A stretch of 64,000 bases of DNA from NCBI RefSeq assembly GCF_013393185.1, contig NZ_QJQX01000036.1, positions 62,001-126,000 on the forward strand. The letters run 5' to 3'. The position numbers and the translations under genes are program-made. The DNA is from Sphingobium lactosutens (lineage in GTDB: Bacteria; Pseudomonadota; Alphaproteobacteria; Sphingomonadales; Sphingomonadaceae). Positions 44,327 to 53,389 of this stretch are shown one piece after another; the stretch's first letter is position 1, and each line of letters begins with the position of its first letter. The notes under the pieces are model-generated. The model ran no database searches, was not told where the DNA came from, and saw only the letters and a list, made by a program, of their open reading frames with translations.

Positions 44327-44353
44327 TCAGCGACGCGCCTGTCGGGTCACGGT
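44200..44353. repeat. 22-bp periodic direct-repeat array, consensus GACGCGCC-N4-GGGTCA-N4
   Basis: Full copies start at 44266, 44288 and 44332 (exact 8+6 matches). A degenerate copy is at 44244 (GACGCTCC-N4-GCGTCA), half copies at 44222 (GACGCGCC exact) and 44200 (6 of 8), and a weak one at 44310. All fall on one 22-base register, about two helical turns. The last copy overlaps the 3' end of the HTH gene. Confidence 0.8.
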
Positions 44354-44626
44354 TTGGCCGGGATCGGCAGCGATGGGGTTGGGCGCGAAGGGATCAGCGA
44401 GGCTTTGCGCATGGAGCGCGAGCGCCCCGGCCCATGTCCGGTCGAAGGGCGTCCCCGCCAGCCGTCGCCGCAGCCGATGCGCACTGGCCGGCGACATGCC
44501 CGCGGCGCGCGCCGCCTGCGTGACATTGCCGGTCGCGAGCAGGGTGGTGAGGAAGAGGCGCTGCTTGTCCGGCGTCCAGCGGACGCGGTCGGCAGCGGGC
44601 GGATTGGGGGAGAGAGGCTGGTCCAT
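44327..44626 (-). CDS. Small HTH-domain protein, 99 aa
   Basis: 99 residues with a helix-turn-helix of the kind used by transposase/resolvase and sphingomonad accessory proteins: RVRWTPDKQRLFLTTLLATGNVTQAARAAGMSPASAHRLRRRLAGTPFDRTW. The recognition helix is SPASAHRLRRR. No second domain. It probably binds DNA, possibly the neighbouring 22-bp repeats or the dyads upstream of its own start; both are inferences. No strong ribosome site. Divergent from the AT-rich orphan gene. Confidence 0.7.
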   Translation of the reverse strand: MDQPLSPNPPAADRVRWTPDKQRLFLTTLLATGNVTQAARAAGMSPASAHRLRRRLAGTPFDRTWAGALALHAQSLADPFAPNPIAADPGQTVTRQARR

Positions 44627-44646
44627 CTATGAGGATAGATCAGAGG

Positions 44647-44811
44647 AAATCCTATTTTGGAAGGGGAATAGGATTTTGGGGGTGGGGTTGGAGTGACGGA
44701 TATACCGTCAGTTTTTGTCGCTGATGGACAAAATTCCGCTCCGCGAAGCGGCAGTTCGTTCATTGAGTGCAATCCGTAGATTTTTCTAATAGATTGCATC
44801 CATCGAACGAA
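44647..44811. promoter_or_regulatory. Divergent intergenic region with four dyads
   Basis: Between the HTH gene (start 44626) and the orphan gene (44826): AAATCCTATT/AATAGGATTT (44647-44656, 44667-44676); TGACGG-ATATA-CCGTCA (44694-44710); CCGCT-CCGCG-AAGCGG-type hairpin (about 44737-44752); and an imperfect 20-bp pair TTCGTTC...GCAATC with GATTGC...GAACGAA (44755-44774, 44792-44811; 16 of 20 pair). An unusually dense set for 165 bp. Confidence 0.65.
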
Positions 44812-44825
44812 TAGCATTGGGAATT

Positions 44826-46154
44826 ATGCTGCTATTTTCAAAACGCCGAATGATTTCGATGCTAAAGGTGATCGCTTCACGCATTACGAAGCGTGATCTT
44901 AAGCATCTGGCACGCCGGCTGGATAACATTAAAGGCGGTGAGGCAATTCGAGGCGGATGGGAACTCGCCGTGCTTTGGGCTTTGATGTCTGAATTTGGCG
45001 ATGACGCCGATCCATGCGTTGAACAGCGTCAGAGTGGCCGTCCCGATTGCCGTGTGAACTTAGATATTGGCCAAAAGCTGATGCTGGAAGTTTATGCACC
45101 GACCGGAGATACGTTTGAGTTTAAGTCAGTTTTGGCCCCTATAACGCAATCGTTCTACGACATGGTCGATCGAGTTTCCCCGAACTCAAGCCAATACTTG
45201 TATGTGAATTATCATGAATGGTCCAAGCCTGTAGCGGGAGGATCGATGCGTGTGCCGTCCGTCGCTAACACAGCAACCCAAGACATTCGCGTGGTCTCGC
45301 AGCTAGAACGGTTTTGGAGAGGCAGTGACGAAAGTATAAGAATTACGGCTCATGGCGTTATCGACGCTACATTCACGAGAATGCCATACCGCTACAACGG
45401 TCTGAATTATCGTTGTCAGATACCTCGGCAACCGCAGTCGGTTACAAACAATTTAACCGGCCAGATGGTTGAAAAATCCAACCAGCAACTGATGCCGTTC
45501 CGGGACGACCACTTGCTAGGTCTAGTTGTCTGTGATGGCGGGATGGAGGTTTTATCCAACGCACGGGGTTCGTCAGGTCAAGGCACACCCTCGTTCGCAA
45601 GTATCAGCCAACAAACCTTTGCTTCATCTGGCATCGACTTCATTGTCAGCATTAGCCGACAGGATCGGATGCAAATGGATGGCTTTGTGATGTCGCCGCT
45701 AAATCGCAGCAAGGAATTGGCCATTGATTTCTTCTTTGCTGATACGATGGAAGTTCAAATGGCTTTCGTCATCCGCGATGCTTTAGAACCAGCACTGAGA
45801 AGAATCCCAGTCCCGCTTCGACACCCTTATCAGGCCAAGAGCCTTCAGTCGCAGTATGCAGCAGGAGCAACTATGAAACCTCCAATGAGGTCGCCGGCCT
45901 GTTCTTCAAACAGTGAGGAATTTCGTATTAAGGTATCGGCTCGCGCGCTGGTGGATCTCATGACAGGAAGGATCGAGCCGGAGGAATTTCGGAAATCTTA
46001 TCTTTCCAATACCGCAGCGATCCTGGATACGAAGGTTCTGAACGGTGTCAGTATGACCCATGATGAAGATTATGACGACGATTATGTCGAGTTCTCGGTC
46101 GCGAAAGACGACCTGAGAACCAAATTCAGCGATATAGCTCGCAATCTGACCTGA
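44826..46154 (+). CDS. AT-rich orphan gene, possible degenerate PD-(D/E)XK nuclease-like protein
   Basis: 442 residues, clearly lower in GC than its surroundings, with codon choice (ATA, TTA, AGA, AAT) unlike neighbours: a strong sign of recent transfer. I do not recognise a family. The region at residues 43-92 reads GGWELAVLWALMSEFG, then RPDCRVNLDIGQKLMLEVYAP. A helix with E46, then P73-D74 and E88-x-Y90 follow the E...PD...ExK layout of PD-(D/E)XK nucleases, but the final Lys is Tyr. The C-terminus is acidic (DEDYDDDYVEF). ATG 44826 has GGGAA upstream; ATG 44850 is the next option. Confidence 0.75.
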   Translation: MLLFSKRRMISMLKVIASRITKRDLKHLARRLDNIKGGEAIRGGWELAVLWALMSEFGDDADPCVEQRQSGRPDCRVNLDIGQKLMLEVYAPTGDTFEFKSVLAPITQSFYDMVDRVSPNSSQYLYVNYHEWSKPVAGGSMRVPSVANTATQDIRVVSQLERFWRGSDESIRITAHGVIDATFTRMPYRYNGLNYRCQIPRQPQSVTNNLTGQMVEKSNQQLMPFRDDHLLGLVVCDGGMEVLSNARGSSGQGTPSFASISQQTFASSGIDFIVSISRQDRMQMDGFVMSPLNRSKELAIDFFFADTMEVQMAFVIRDALEPALRRIPVPLRHPYQAKSLQSQYAAGATMKPPMRSPACSSNSEEFRIKVSARALVDLMTGRIEPEEFRKSYLSNTAAILDTKVLNGVSMTHDEDYDDDYVEFSVAKDDLRTKFSDIARNLT

Positions 46155-46232
46155 CACGTTCGGTTCTTTGGCCATGCGAACGGCAGATATCCGAGCATCC
46201 TCCACACAAACCCACCATTCCGCAATCGGCCA

Positions 46233-46667
46233 TTACCCCACAAACAAATCCACCCGCTCCGCCTCTGGCAACACCGCATCCAGCAGCAGCGAGCGGTGGC
46301 AGCCGGAGGGGTTGCGTTCGAAGCAGAGGAGGGCCGTGGGGGTTTCTGCCGCCATGTCCTTGAGCTGTTCCGCCTGCACGATCGCTTCGGGCAGGTCGAG
46401 TTGGCGGGCGTAAATTTCGGCGAGGCGGGCGTGGTGGCCTTTGCGGGCGGCCTCGCGTCCCTCCGCCGGGGTGCCCAGCGCCTTGAGGCCGACATAGGCG
46501 ATGCCCGCCTCTGCGAGGCCGGCGGCGAGGATGTTCTTCGAGAAGCCGGGGCGGCGGGAGAGCGGGACCGCGCGCACGTCGGCGAGGAGGCGGACGCCCG
46601 CCGCTTGCAGGGTGGCGATCAGGTCCGGCTGGGTCGCGCCTTCATAGCCGATGGTGAAGATCTTCAT
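46233..46667 (-). CDS. DUF488 family protein
   Basis: 144 residues with the family pattern: KIFTIGYEGATQPDLIATLQAAGVRLLADVRAVPLSRRPGFSKNIL, GIAYVGLKALGTPAEGR and ALLCFERNPSGCHRSLLLDAV near the end (Cys-His-Arg cluster). The role is unknown but possibly enzymatic, since the C-x4-9-CHR block is highly conserved. ATG at 46667. It follows the AT-rich orphan gene in convergent orientation; gene content returns to high GC. Confidence 0.9.
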   Translation of the reverse strand: MKIFTIGYEGATQPDLIATLQAAGVRLLADVRAVPLSRRPGFSKNILAAGLAEAGIAYVGLKALGTPAEGREAARKGHHARLAEIYARQLDLPEAIVQAEQLKDMAAETPTALLCFERNPSGCHRSLLLDAVLPEAERVDLFVG

Positions 46668-46777
46668 CGGCGGGAGATGGGGATTGGCGGGCGGGATGCC
46701 AGTGCTTCGGCCCCTGCTGAACAAAGATCCGGCCGACGCTCCGAGCCAGTCTTGCGCAATGTCGACAGGACAGAAGG

Positions 46778-46864
46778 CTCGCTTCGCTCGCTACCCACCC
46801 CGCTGCGACTAAGGCCCGCTTCGCGGCCCCAAGTCTCGCTGCCCCTCCCTGAAAGGGAGGGGCG
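46778..46864. repeat. Dispersed palindromic repeat, family D, copy 2
   Basis: GCTCGCTTCGCTCGC...ACCCACCCC, GCCCGCTTCGCGGCCCC and the terminal hairpin CCCCTCCCTGAAAGGGAGGGG (46842-46862). The orientation is inverted relative to copy 1. Its hairpin sits 15 bases beyond the stop of metH on the minus strand and probably terminates the methionine operon. Confidence 0.75.
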
Positions 46865-46877
46865 TTAAGGTGCTGGT

Positions 46878-49478
46878 TCAGTCCAGATTGGGGCGGAGAT
46901 AGCGTTCCGCCGTGTCGAGATCGATGCCGCGGCGCTGGGCATAGTCTTCCAGCTGGTCGCGGCCGACGCGGGCGACGCCGAAATATTCCGCCTGGGCGTG
47001 GCCGAAATAGAAGCCGCTGACCGCCGCCGTGGGCAGCATGGCGAAGCTTTCGGTCAGGGTCGCGCCGGTGGCGTGGTGGGCGTCGAGCATGTCGAACAGG
47101 ATCGGCTTGAGGCTATGTTCCGGGCAGGCGGGATAGCCGGGCGCGGGGCGGATGCCGCGATATTGTTCCTTGATGAGCGCTTCGTTGGTCAGTTGCTCAC
47201 CCTCGGCATAGCCCCAGAGCGCGGTGCGGACATAATGGTGCAGGCGCTCGGCAAAGGCTTCGGCCAAGCGGTCGGCCAGCGCCTTCAGGAGGATGTCCGA
47301 ATAGTCGTCGATCGCGTTCTTGAAGCGCGCCAGATGCGGTTCGATGCCGTGGATCGAGACGGCGAAACCGCCCATCCAGTCGCCATTGGGGCTGATGAAG
47401 TCGGCGAGGCACATGTTGGCGCGCCCTTCCCGCTTGGCGATCTGCTGGCGCAGCATCGGCAGGCGGACATGTTCTTCATCCTCGACATGGACGAGGATGT
47501 CGTCGCCCTCGCGGCGGCAGGGCCACAGGCCCGCGACGCCGCGCGCGGTCAGCCATTTATCCTCGACGATCCGCTCCAGCATCTTCTGCGCGTCGGCGAA
47601 GAGGCTGGTCGCGCTTTCGCCGACCACTGCGTCGTCGAGGATCGCGGGATAGTTGCCGGCCAGTTCCCAGGCCCGGAAGAAGGGCGTCCAGTCGATATAT
47701 TGCACCAGATCCTTCAGATCCCAGTCGGGGAAGCGATGGACGCCGGGCAGGCGCGGACGGGGCGCTTTCAGGCTTTCGTCGATTTCGAAGGCGTTGGCTC
47801 GGGCATCCTCTATGCTGAGAAGCTGGCTCTGGCCCTTGCCCTCGCGCGCCTTGCGGACATGTTCATAGTCGTCCTTGGTCTTCTGGACGAAGTCGGTCTT
47901 CTGCGTTTGCGAGACCAGCGCGGTGGCGACGCCGACGGCGCGGCTGGCGTCGAGCACATGGACGACCGGGCCGGTGAAGGCGGGATCGATGCGCAGCGCG
48001 GTGTGGACGCGCGAGGTGGTCGCGCCGCCGATGAGGAGCGGCATGGTCATGTTGGCGCGCTGCATCTCGACCGCGACCGTCACCATCTCGTCCAGCGAGG
48101 GGGTGATGAGGCCGGAGAGGCCGATCATGTCGGCGTCATTCTCGTTCGCGGCCTTGATGATGTCCTGCCAGGGGACCATCACGCCCATGTCGATGACTTC
48201 GAAGCCGTTGCACTGGAGCACGACGCCGACGATATTCTTGCCGATGTCATGGACGTCGCCCTTGACCGTGGCCATGATGATCTTGCCCTTGCCCTTGGCG
48301 CCGGGCTCCTTGGCGGCTTCGATATAGGGGAGGAGGTGGGCGACCGCCTTCTTCATGACGCGGGCGGATTTGACGACCTGCGGCAGGAACATCTTGCCCG
48401 CGCCGAACAGGTCGCCGACGACGTTCATGCCGTCCATCAGCGGGCCTTCGATCACTTCGATCGGCCGGGCGGCGGCGAGGCGGCATTCCTCCGTGTCCTC
48501 GACCACATACATGTCGATGCCCTTGACGAGGGCATGTTCGAGGCGCTTGGCGACGGGCCAGCCGCGCCATTCCTGCGCGGCCTTTTCGGACGCGGCGTCC
48601 TTGCCCTTGAAGGATTCGGCAAGCGCGACGAGGCGGTCGCCCGCTTCGGGATCGGTGTTGAGGAGGACGTCCTCGCACGCCTTGCGGAGCGCCGGGTCGA
48701 TCGCGTCATAGACGTCGAGCTGGCCCGCGTTGACGATCGCCATGTCGAGGCCGGCGGGGATGGCGTGGTAGAGGAACACGCTGTGCATCGCGCGGCGCAC
48801 GGGTTCGTTGCCGCGGAAGGAGAAGGAGAAGTTGGACAGGCCGCCCGAGATATGGACGTGCGGGCAGCGCTTCTTGATCTCGCGGCAGGCCTCGATGAAA
48901 TCGACGCCGTAATTGTTGTGTTCCTCGATCCCGGTCGCGACCGCGAAGATATTGGGGTCGAAGATGATGTCTTCCGGCGGGAAGCCGATCGTCATCAGCA
49001 GCTTGTAGGCGCGCTCGCAGATTTCGACCTTGCGGGCCTGCGTGTCGGCCTGCCCCGTCTCGTCGAAGGCCATGACGACCACCGCCGCGCCATAGGCCAT
49101 GCAGAGCTTCGCATGGTGCAGGAAGGCTTCCTCGCCCTCCTTCATGCTGATCGAATTGACGACCGGCTTGCCGGAGACGCATTTCAGACCCGCTTCGATG
49201 ACTTCCCACTTCGAAGAGTCGATCATCACCGGCACGCGGCTGATGTCCGGTTCCGAGGTCATGAGTTTCAGGAAGGTGGTCATCGCCTCGACCGCGTCGA
49301 GCAGGCCTTCGTCCATGTTGACGTCGACGATCTGCGCGCCATTTTCCACCTGCTCGCGCGCGATGTCGATGGCCGCGGCATAGTCGCCCGCCATGATCAG
49401 CTTCTTGAACTTGGCCGAGCCGGTAACGTTGGTGCGCTCGCCGATATTGACGAAGGTGGCGGTGGTCTGGGTGGTCAT
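46878..49478 (-). CDS. metH: Methionine synthase MetH, C-terminal module (pterin, cobalamin and activation domains)
   Basis: 866 residues: pterin-binding (CH3-THF) domain about 1-290 ([30 protein letters not shown]), cobalamin cap and binding domain with axial His H410 in [16 protein letters not shown] and [13 protein letters not shown], and the C-terminal AdoMet reactivation domain (about 640-866, [28 protein letters not shown]). The homocysteine-binding module is a separate gene (49565-50611). ATG at 49478 fits the domain start. Last gene of the ArsR-metF-metH run. Confidence 0.95.
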   Translation of the reverse strand: MTTQTTATFVNIGERTNVTGSAKFKKLIMAGDYAAAIDIAREQVENGAQIVDVNMDEGLLDAVEAMTTFLKLMTSEPDISRVPVMIDSSKWEVIEAGLKCVSGKPVVNSISMKEGEEAFLHHAKLCMAYGAAVVVMAFDETGQADTQARKVEICERAYKLLMTIGFPPEDIIFDPNIFAVATGIEEHNNYGVDFIEACREIKKRCPHVHISGGLSNFSFSFRGNEPVRRAMHSVFLYHAIPAGLDMAIVNAGQLDVYDAIDPALRKACEDVLLNTDPEAGDRLVALAESFKGKDAASEKAAQEWRGWPVAKRLEHALVKGIDMYVVEDTEECRLAAARPIEVIEGPLMDGMNVVGDLFGAGKMFLPQVVKSARVMKKAVAHLLPYIEAAKEPGAKGKGKIIMATVKGDVHDIGKNIVGVVLQCNGFEVIDMGVMVPWQDIIKAANENDADMIGLSGLITPSLDEMVTVAVEMQRANMTMPLLIGGATTSRVHTALRIDPAFTGPVVHVLDASRAVGVATALVSQTQKTDFVQKTKDDYEHVRKAREGKGQSQLLSIEDARANAFEIDESLKAPRPRLPGVHRFPDWDLKDLVQYIDWTPFFRAWELAGNYPAILDDAVVGESATSLFADAQKMLERIVEDKWLTARGVAGLWPCRREGDDILVHVEDEEHVRLPMLRQQIAKREGRANMCLADFISPNGDWMGGFAVSIHGIEPHLARFKNAIDDYSDILLKALADRLAEAFAERLHHYVRTALWGYAEGEQLTNEALIKEQYRGIRPAPGYPACPEHSLKPILFDMLDAHHATGATLTESFAMLPTAAVSGFYFGHAQAEYFGVARVGRDQLEDYAQRRGIDLDTAERYLRPNLD

Positions 49479-49487
49479 TCTATAGTT

Positions 49488-49555
49488 CCGTTCGCTTCGA
49501 GCGAAGTCGAGAAGCGGTTGCGCATCCGTGTCTCGACTTCGCTCGACACGAACGG
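49488..49555. repeat. Dispersed palindromic repeat, family A, copy 3
   Basis: CCGTTCGCTTCGAGCGAAGT...CGAGAAGCGG faces CGTGTCTCGACTTCGC...TCGACACGAACGG. It lies in the 86-bp gap between the two metH genes, so it would form an intercistronic hairpin in the operon mRNA. Confidence 0.8.
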
Positions 49556-49564
49556 ATGTGGGGT

Positions 49565-50611
<1,047 letters not shown>

Positions 50612-50624
50612 TTGCTCCCTCTCC

Positions 50625-50689
50625 CCGTTCGGTTCGAGCTTGTCGAGAACCCTCGCGCAACCGGTTCTCGACAAGCTCGAACCGAACGG
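50625..50689. repeat. Dispersed palindromic repeat, family A, copy 4 (perfect)
   Basis: Perfect 27-bp arms (left begins CCGTTCGGTTCGAGCTTGTC) around the 11-nt loop CTCGCGCAACC. Occupies the gap between metF and the metH N-terminal module gene, leaving about 14 bases on each side. Confidence 0.9.
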
Positions 50690-50703
50690 AGGTGTGGTTG
50701 TTG

Positions 50704-51609
50704 TCAGGCGTCCGCCATCACCTTGGGCCGCAGCCCGAGCAGATGGCAGATCGCATAGCTATGTTCCGCCCGATTGAGCGTGTAGAAATGGAAGTCGCGC
50801 ACGCCGCCTTCATAGAGTTTGCGGCACAGTTCGGCCGCGATCGTCGCCGATACCAGCTGGCGCGCGGCGGGATGATCGTCCAGCCCTTCGAACAGGCGCG
50901 CCATCCAGAGGGGCACGTCGGTGTTGCACATGGCGGCCATGCGCTGGGTCGCGGCGAAATTGCTGACCGGCATGATGCCCGGCACGATGTCCGCGCTGAT
51001 GCCGGCGGCCAGCACCTTGTCCATGAAGCGGAAATAGGTTTCGGGCGCGAAGAAGAACTGGGTGATCGCGCGGGTCGCCCCGGCGTCCAGCTTGCGCTTC
51101 AGATTGTCGAGGTCGCTCTGCGCGCTCGCGGCGTCGGGGTGGACTTCCGGATAGGCGGACACGCTAATCTCGAACGCATGGCGCTTCATCAGCCCTTCGA
51201 CCAGATCGGCCGCGCCGGTGTATCCTTCCGGGTGCGGCTCGAACGTGCCGCCGGCTTCGGGCGGATCGCCGCGCAGCGCCACGATATGACGCACGCCCGC
51301 TTCCCAATAGGCGTCGGCAATCTCGGCAATCTCATCCTTGCTCGCCGCGACGCAGGTCAGGTGCGCGGCGGCGGCCAGCGGCGTTTCCTGCGCGATGCGG
51401 GCGACCGTATTATGGGTCCGCTCGCGCGTGGAGCCGCCCGCGCCATAGGTGACGGACACGAATTTGGGCGCCAGCGGCGTCAGCGTCTCGATCGCCGACC
51501 AGAGCTGCGCTTCCATCTTCTCCGTCTTGGGCGGGAAGAATTCGAAGCTGACCTGGCAGTCGCCTGCCAGATCCGCATAAAGCGGTGCAGCGTTATCATT
51601 GAGGGTCAT
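50704..51609 (-). CDS. metF: 5,10-Methylenetetrahydrofolate reductase MetF
   Basis: Makes 5-methyl-THF for MetH. 301 residues of the FAD-dependent barrel: QVSFEFFPPKTEKMEAQLW, VSVTYGAGGSTRERT, AHLTCVAAS, ALRGDPPEAGG, KRKLDAGATRAITQFFF (Gln/Phe block), DIVPGIMPVSNF. ATG at 51609 overlaps the stop of the ArsR-methyltransferase by 4 bases (ATGA), a coupled pair. The downstream metH genes complete the methyl-group cycle. Confidence 0.96.
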   Translation of the reverse strand: MTLNDNAAPLYADLAGDCQVSFEFFPPKTEKMEAQLWSAIETLTPLAPKFVSVTYGAGGSTRERTHNTVARIAQETPLAAAAHLTCVAASKDEIAEIADAYWEAGVRHIVALRGDPPEAGGTFEPHPEGYTGAADLVEGLMKRHAFEISVSAYPEVHPDAASAQSDLDNLKRKLDAGATRAITQFFFAPETYFRFMDKVLAAGISADIVPGIMPVSNFAATQRMAAMCNTDVPLWMARLFEGLDDHPAARQLVSATIAAELCRKLYEGGVRDFHFYTLNRAEHSYAICHLLGLRPKVMADA

Positions 51610-52577
51610 GCGGAAATCCGTCCTTCGATGGGCAGGACCCGCGCGCCCTTGCGCCGTCCCAGCCAGAGTTGCACCGTCAGTTCCTGCCCAGGCAGCGTTT
51701 CCACCCGTTCCAGGTCCAGGCCCGCATCCGCGAACCAGCGTTCAATCTGTTCGTCGGCAAAGCCCAGGCGCGCATGCTGGTCGCGCGACCGCAGCTCTTC
51801 CCGTTCATGCGCCGCGAAATCGGCGATCAGCACCCGGCCATTGGCCGCCGTCACCCGCGCCGCTTCGGCAATCGCCGCCTCGGGCGCCTGCGCATAATGC
51901 AGCACCTGATGCAGGACCACCGTGTCGGCGCTGCCCGGTTCCAGCGGCAGGTCGAGGAAATCGCCCAGCAGCAGCGCATATTTGTCGCCGGCATCCTGCG
52001 GCAGCTTGGCACGCGCCATCCGCAACATGTCGGGACTGCGGTCGAGCGCCGTCACCTGATCGGCCGTGGCGCCGAACAATTCGATGATCCGCCCGGTGCC
52101 GGTGCCGATATCGAGCAGATGACCGATCGGCTCGCGCGCCAGCAGCGTCTTCATCGCCGCCTCCACCTGCGCTTCGGGCACATGGAGCGACCGGATCGCG
52201 TCCCATTCCTCGGCATGTTCGGCGAAATAGGTTTCGGCCGCGCTTGCGCGATCGGCCCGCACCGCCGCCAGCCGGGCAAGGTCCGCCGCCTGCCATAATT
52301 TCTCGCCCTCGGATGGGGTCAGCCGGTCGAACAGGTCCAGAAAGGGCGCAACCTCCGCGCCGCGTCCCAGCCGCAGGAAGACCCAGTTGCCCTCTTTCCG
52401 CCGTTCGACCAGACCGGCTTCGGCAAGGATGCGGACATGACGCGACACGCGCGGCTGGCTCTGCCCCACGACCTGCGCGATCTCGCCCACGGCCAGTTCC
52501 ATCGCCCGCAGCAGATGGACGATCCGCAGGCGCGTCGGGTCTCCCAAAGCGCGAAAAATGTCGAGGGCGGACAGCAT
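51606..52577 (-). CDS. ArsR-type regulator fused to a SAM methyltransferase domain
   Basis: 323 residues. The N-terminal ArsR winged helix covers about 1-90 (LDIFRALGDPTRLRIVHLLRAMELAVGEIAQVVGQSQPRVSRHVRILAEAGLVERRKEGNWVFLRL). A class I SAM methyltransferase domain spans about 140-300 (HLLDIGTGTGRIIELFG, ALDRSPDMLRMARAKL, VVLHQVLHYA). The ArsR cysteine ligands are absent. Such fusions heading methionine genes are thought to sense SAM or SAH, possibly the SahR group (inference). Start at 52577, 9 bases from the palindrome at 52586. Confidence 0.9.
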   Translation of the reverse strand: MLSALDIFRALGDPTRLRIVHLLRAMELAVGEIAQVVGQSQPRVSRHVRILAEAGLVERRKEGNWVFLRLGRGAEVAPFLDLFDRLTPSEGEKLWQAADLARLAAVRADRASAAETYFAEHAEEWDAIRSLHVPEAQVEAAMKTLLAREPIGHLLDIGTGTGRIIELFGATADQVTALDRSPDMLRMARAKLPQDAGDKYALLLGDFLDLPLEPGSADTVVLHQVLHYAQAPEAAIAEAARVTAANGRVLIADFAAHEREELRSRDQHARLGFADEQIERWFADAGLDLERVETLPGQELTVQLWLGRRKGARVLPIEGRISA

Positions 52578-52585
52578 GACGCGAT

Positions 52586-52607
52586 CATATAAAGAAATCT
52601 TTATATG
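52586..52607. promoter_or_regulatory. 22-bp perfect palindrome, likely operator of the methionine operon
   Basis: CATATAAAGA-AA-TCTTTATATG, perfect 10-bp arms, in otherwise GC-rich DNA, directly upstream of the ArsR-methyltransferase start (52577). Size and symmetry match an ArsR-family operator, so autoregulation of the whole run is the natural inference. It also overlaps AT-rich promoter-like sequence. Confidence 0.7.
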
Positions 52608-52793
52608 CGTCAATGCTCCTCATTTTTCGGGACCGACGCACCAAAGGAGGTAGCGTAACTGCCCGCATTTGCACGATTGGGATTGCCTTGCCCTTTCCAA
52701 AGCATTACGAATCGCGGCGCAGGCGCAATGGGGGGTGAGCTTTTCTCCGAGAGTGGTCTGCATCTTTTTTTTCTCAGAGAGGGGTTGTTGCCC

Positions 52794-53012
52794 ATGACCA
52801 AGTCGATTGCTCTTTCGCTCGTTCTCGCCGCTTCGCTCGGCCTCGCCGCCTGCTCGGGTGGCCACACCGAAAACGCCGCGAACAACGCTGCGAACGCTGC
52901 CGAGAACGCTTCGAACGCTGCCGACAACGCCATGAACGCCGCGCTGAACGCCGCCGACAACGCTGCGAACGCTGCGTCGAACGCGACCAACAACGCCGCG
53001 AACGCGATGTAA
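52794..53012 (+). CDS. Ala/Asn-repeat lipoprotein, 72 aa
   Basis: Lipoprotein signal (MTKSIALSLVLAASLGLAAC, lipidated Cys at residue 20) then SGGHTE and about 46 residues built only of Asn, Ala and a few E, D, S, T, L, M. Read as heptads: NAANAAE NASNAAD NAMNAAL NAADNAA NAASNAT. Ala at nearly every a/d position suggests an Ala-coil like murein lipoprotein, but the C-terminal Lys of Lpp is missing. ATG at 52794 is the lipoprotein start. Terminator follows. Confidence 0.8.
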   Translation: MTKSIALSLVLAASLGLAACSGGHTENAANNAANAAENASNAADNAMNAALNAADNAANAASNATNNAANAM

Positions 53013-53037
53013 GTCCCGTTTACGGGAAGATTTCGGG

Positions 53038-53071
53038 AAAGGGTCGCACCGGCAACGGTGCGGCCCTTTTT
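53038..53071 (+). terminator. Rho-independent terminator after the Ala/Asn lipoprotein gene
   Basis: AAAGGGTCGCACC-GGCAAC-GGTGCGGCCCTTTTT, 10 pairs (one G-T) and a five-T tail. Confidence 0.85.
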
Positions 53072-53083
53072 CATTAGGAGACG

Positions 53084-53341
53084 ATGATGAACCGCCGCTT
53101 CGCGCCTTTCTGCCTCCTGCTGGGCCTTGCCGGTTGCGGGTCGGGATCGGACGATGGCGTGGGCGGCGTCAGCGCCAGCGAGGCGCGCGCGCTGAACGAG
53201 GTCGCCGCGACGCTCGACGCACAGACTGGAACGGTACAGGACGGGCAGGACGGCCTGAACCCGGCCGCCCAAGCGGCAGCCGCCGCCGATCGTGGACGCA
53301 TCGCACCGGCACTTCCTGCGAACGAAGCGGGCGCACGATAA
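53084..53341 (+). CDS. Small hypothetical lipoprotein, 85 aa
   Basis: A short lipoprotein: FCLLLGLAGCGSGSDDGVGG with a Cys at about residue 18. The acidic, Ala/Gln-rich mature part (TLDAQTGTVQDGQDGLNPAAQAAAAADRGRIAPALP) has no recognised domain. An AGGAG site at 53076-53080 favours ATG 53087 by spacing, ATG 53084 being the first. Separated from the previous gene by its terminator; followed by a stem-loop at 53341-53368. Confidence 0.7.
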   Translation: MMNRRFAPFCLLLGLAGCGSGSDDGVGGVSASEARALNEVAATLDAQTGTVQDGQDGLNPAAQAAAAADRGRIAPALPANEAGAR

Positions 53342-53368
53342 AGGGCCGCCCCTTGCGGAACGGCCCTT
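53341..53368. terminator. Bidirectional stem-loop between the lipoprotein and the glycine-zipper gene
   Basis: AAGGGCCG / CGGCCCTT arms with a 12-nt loop (53341-53348, 53361-53368). Short T/A runs on both sides; convergent genes meet here. Confidence 0.6.
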
Positions 53369-53389
53369 CCTGCGATCGACGATCGGATT

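Noticed and set aside
52855..53010. Tandem AACGCTGCGAACGCTGCC-like DNA repeats resembling a CRISPR or satellite
   Set aside because: They encode the Ala/Asn heptads of an intact lipoprotein; there are no unique spacers.
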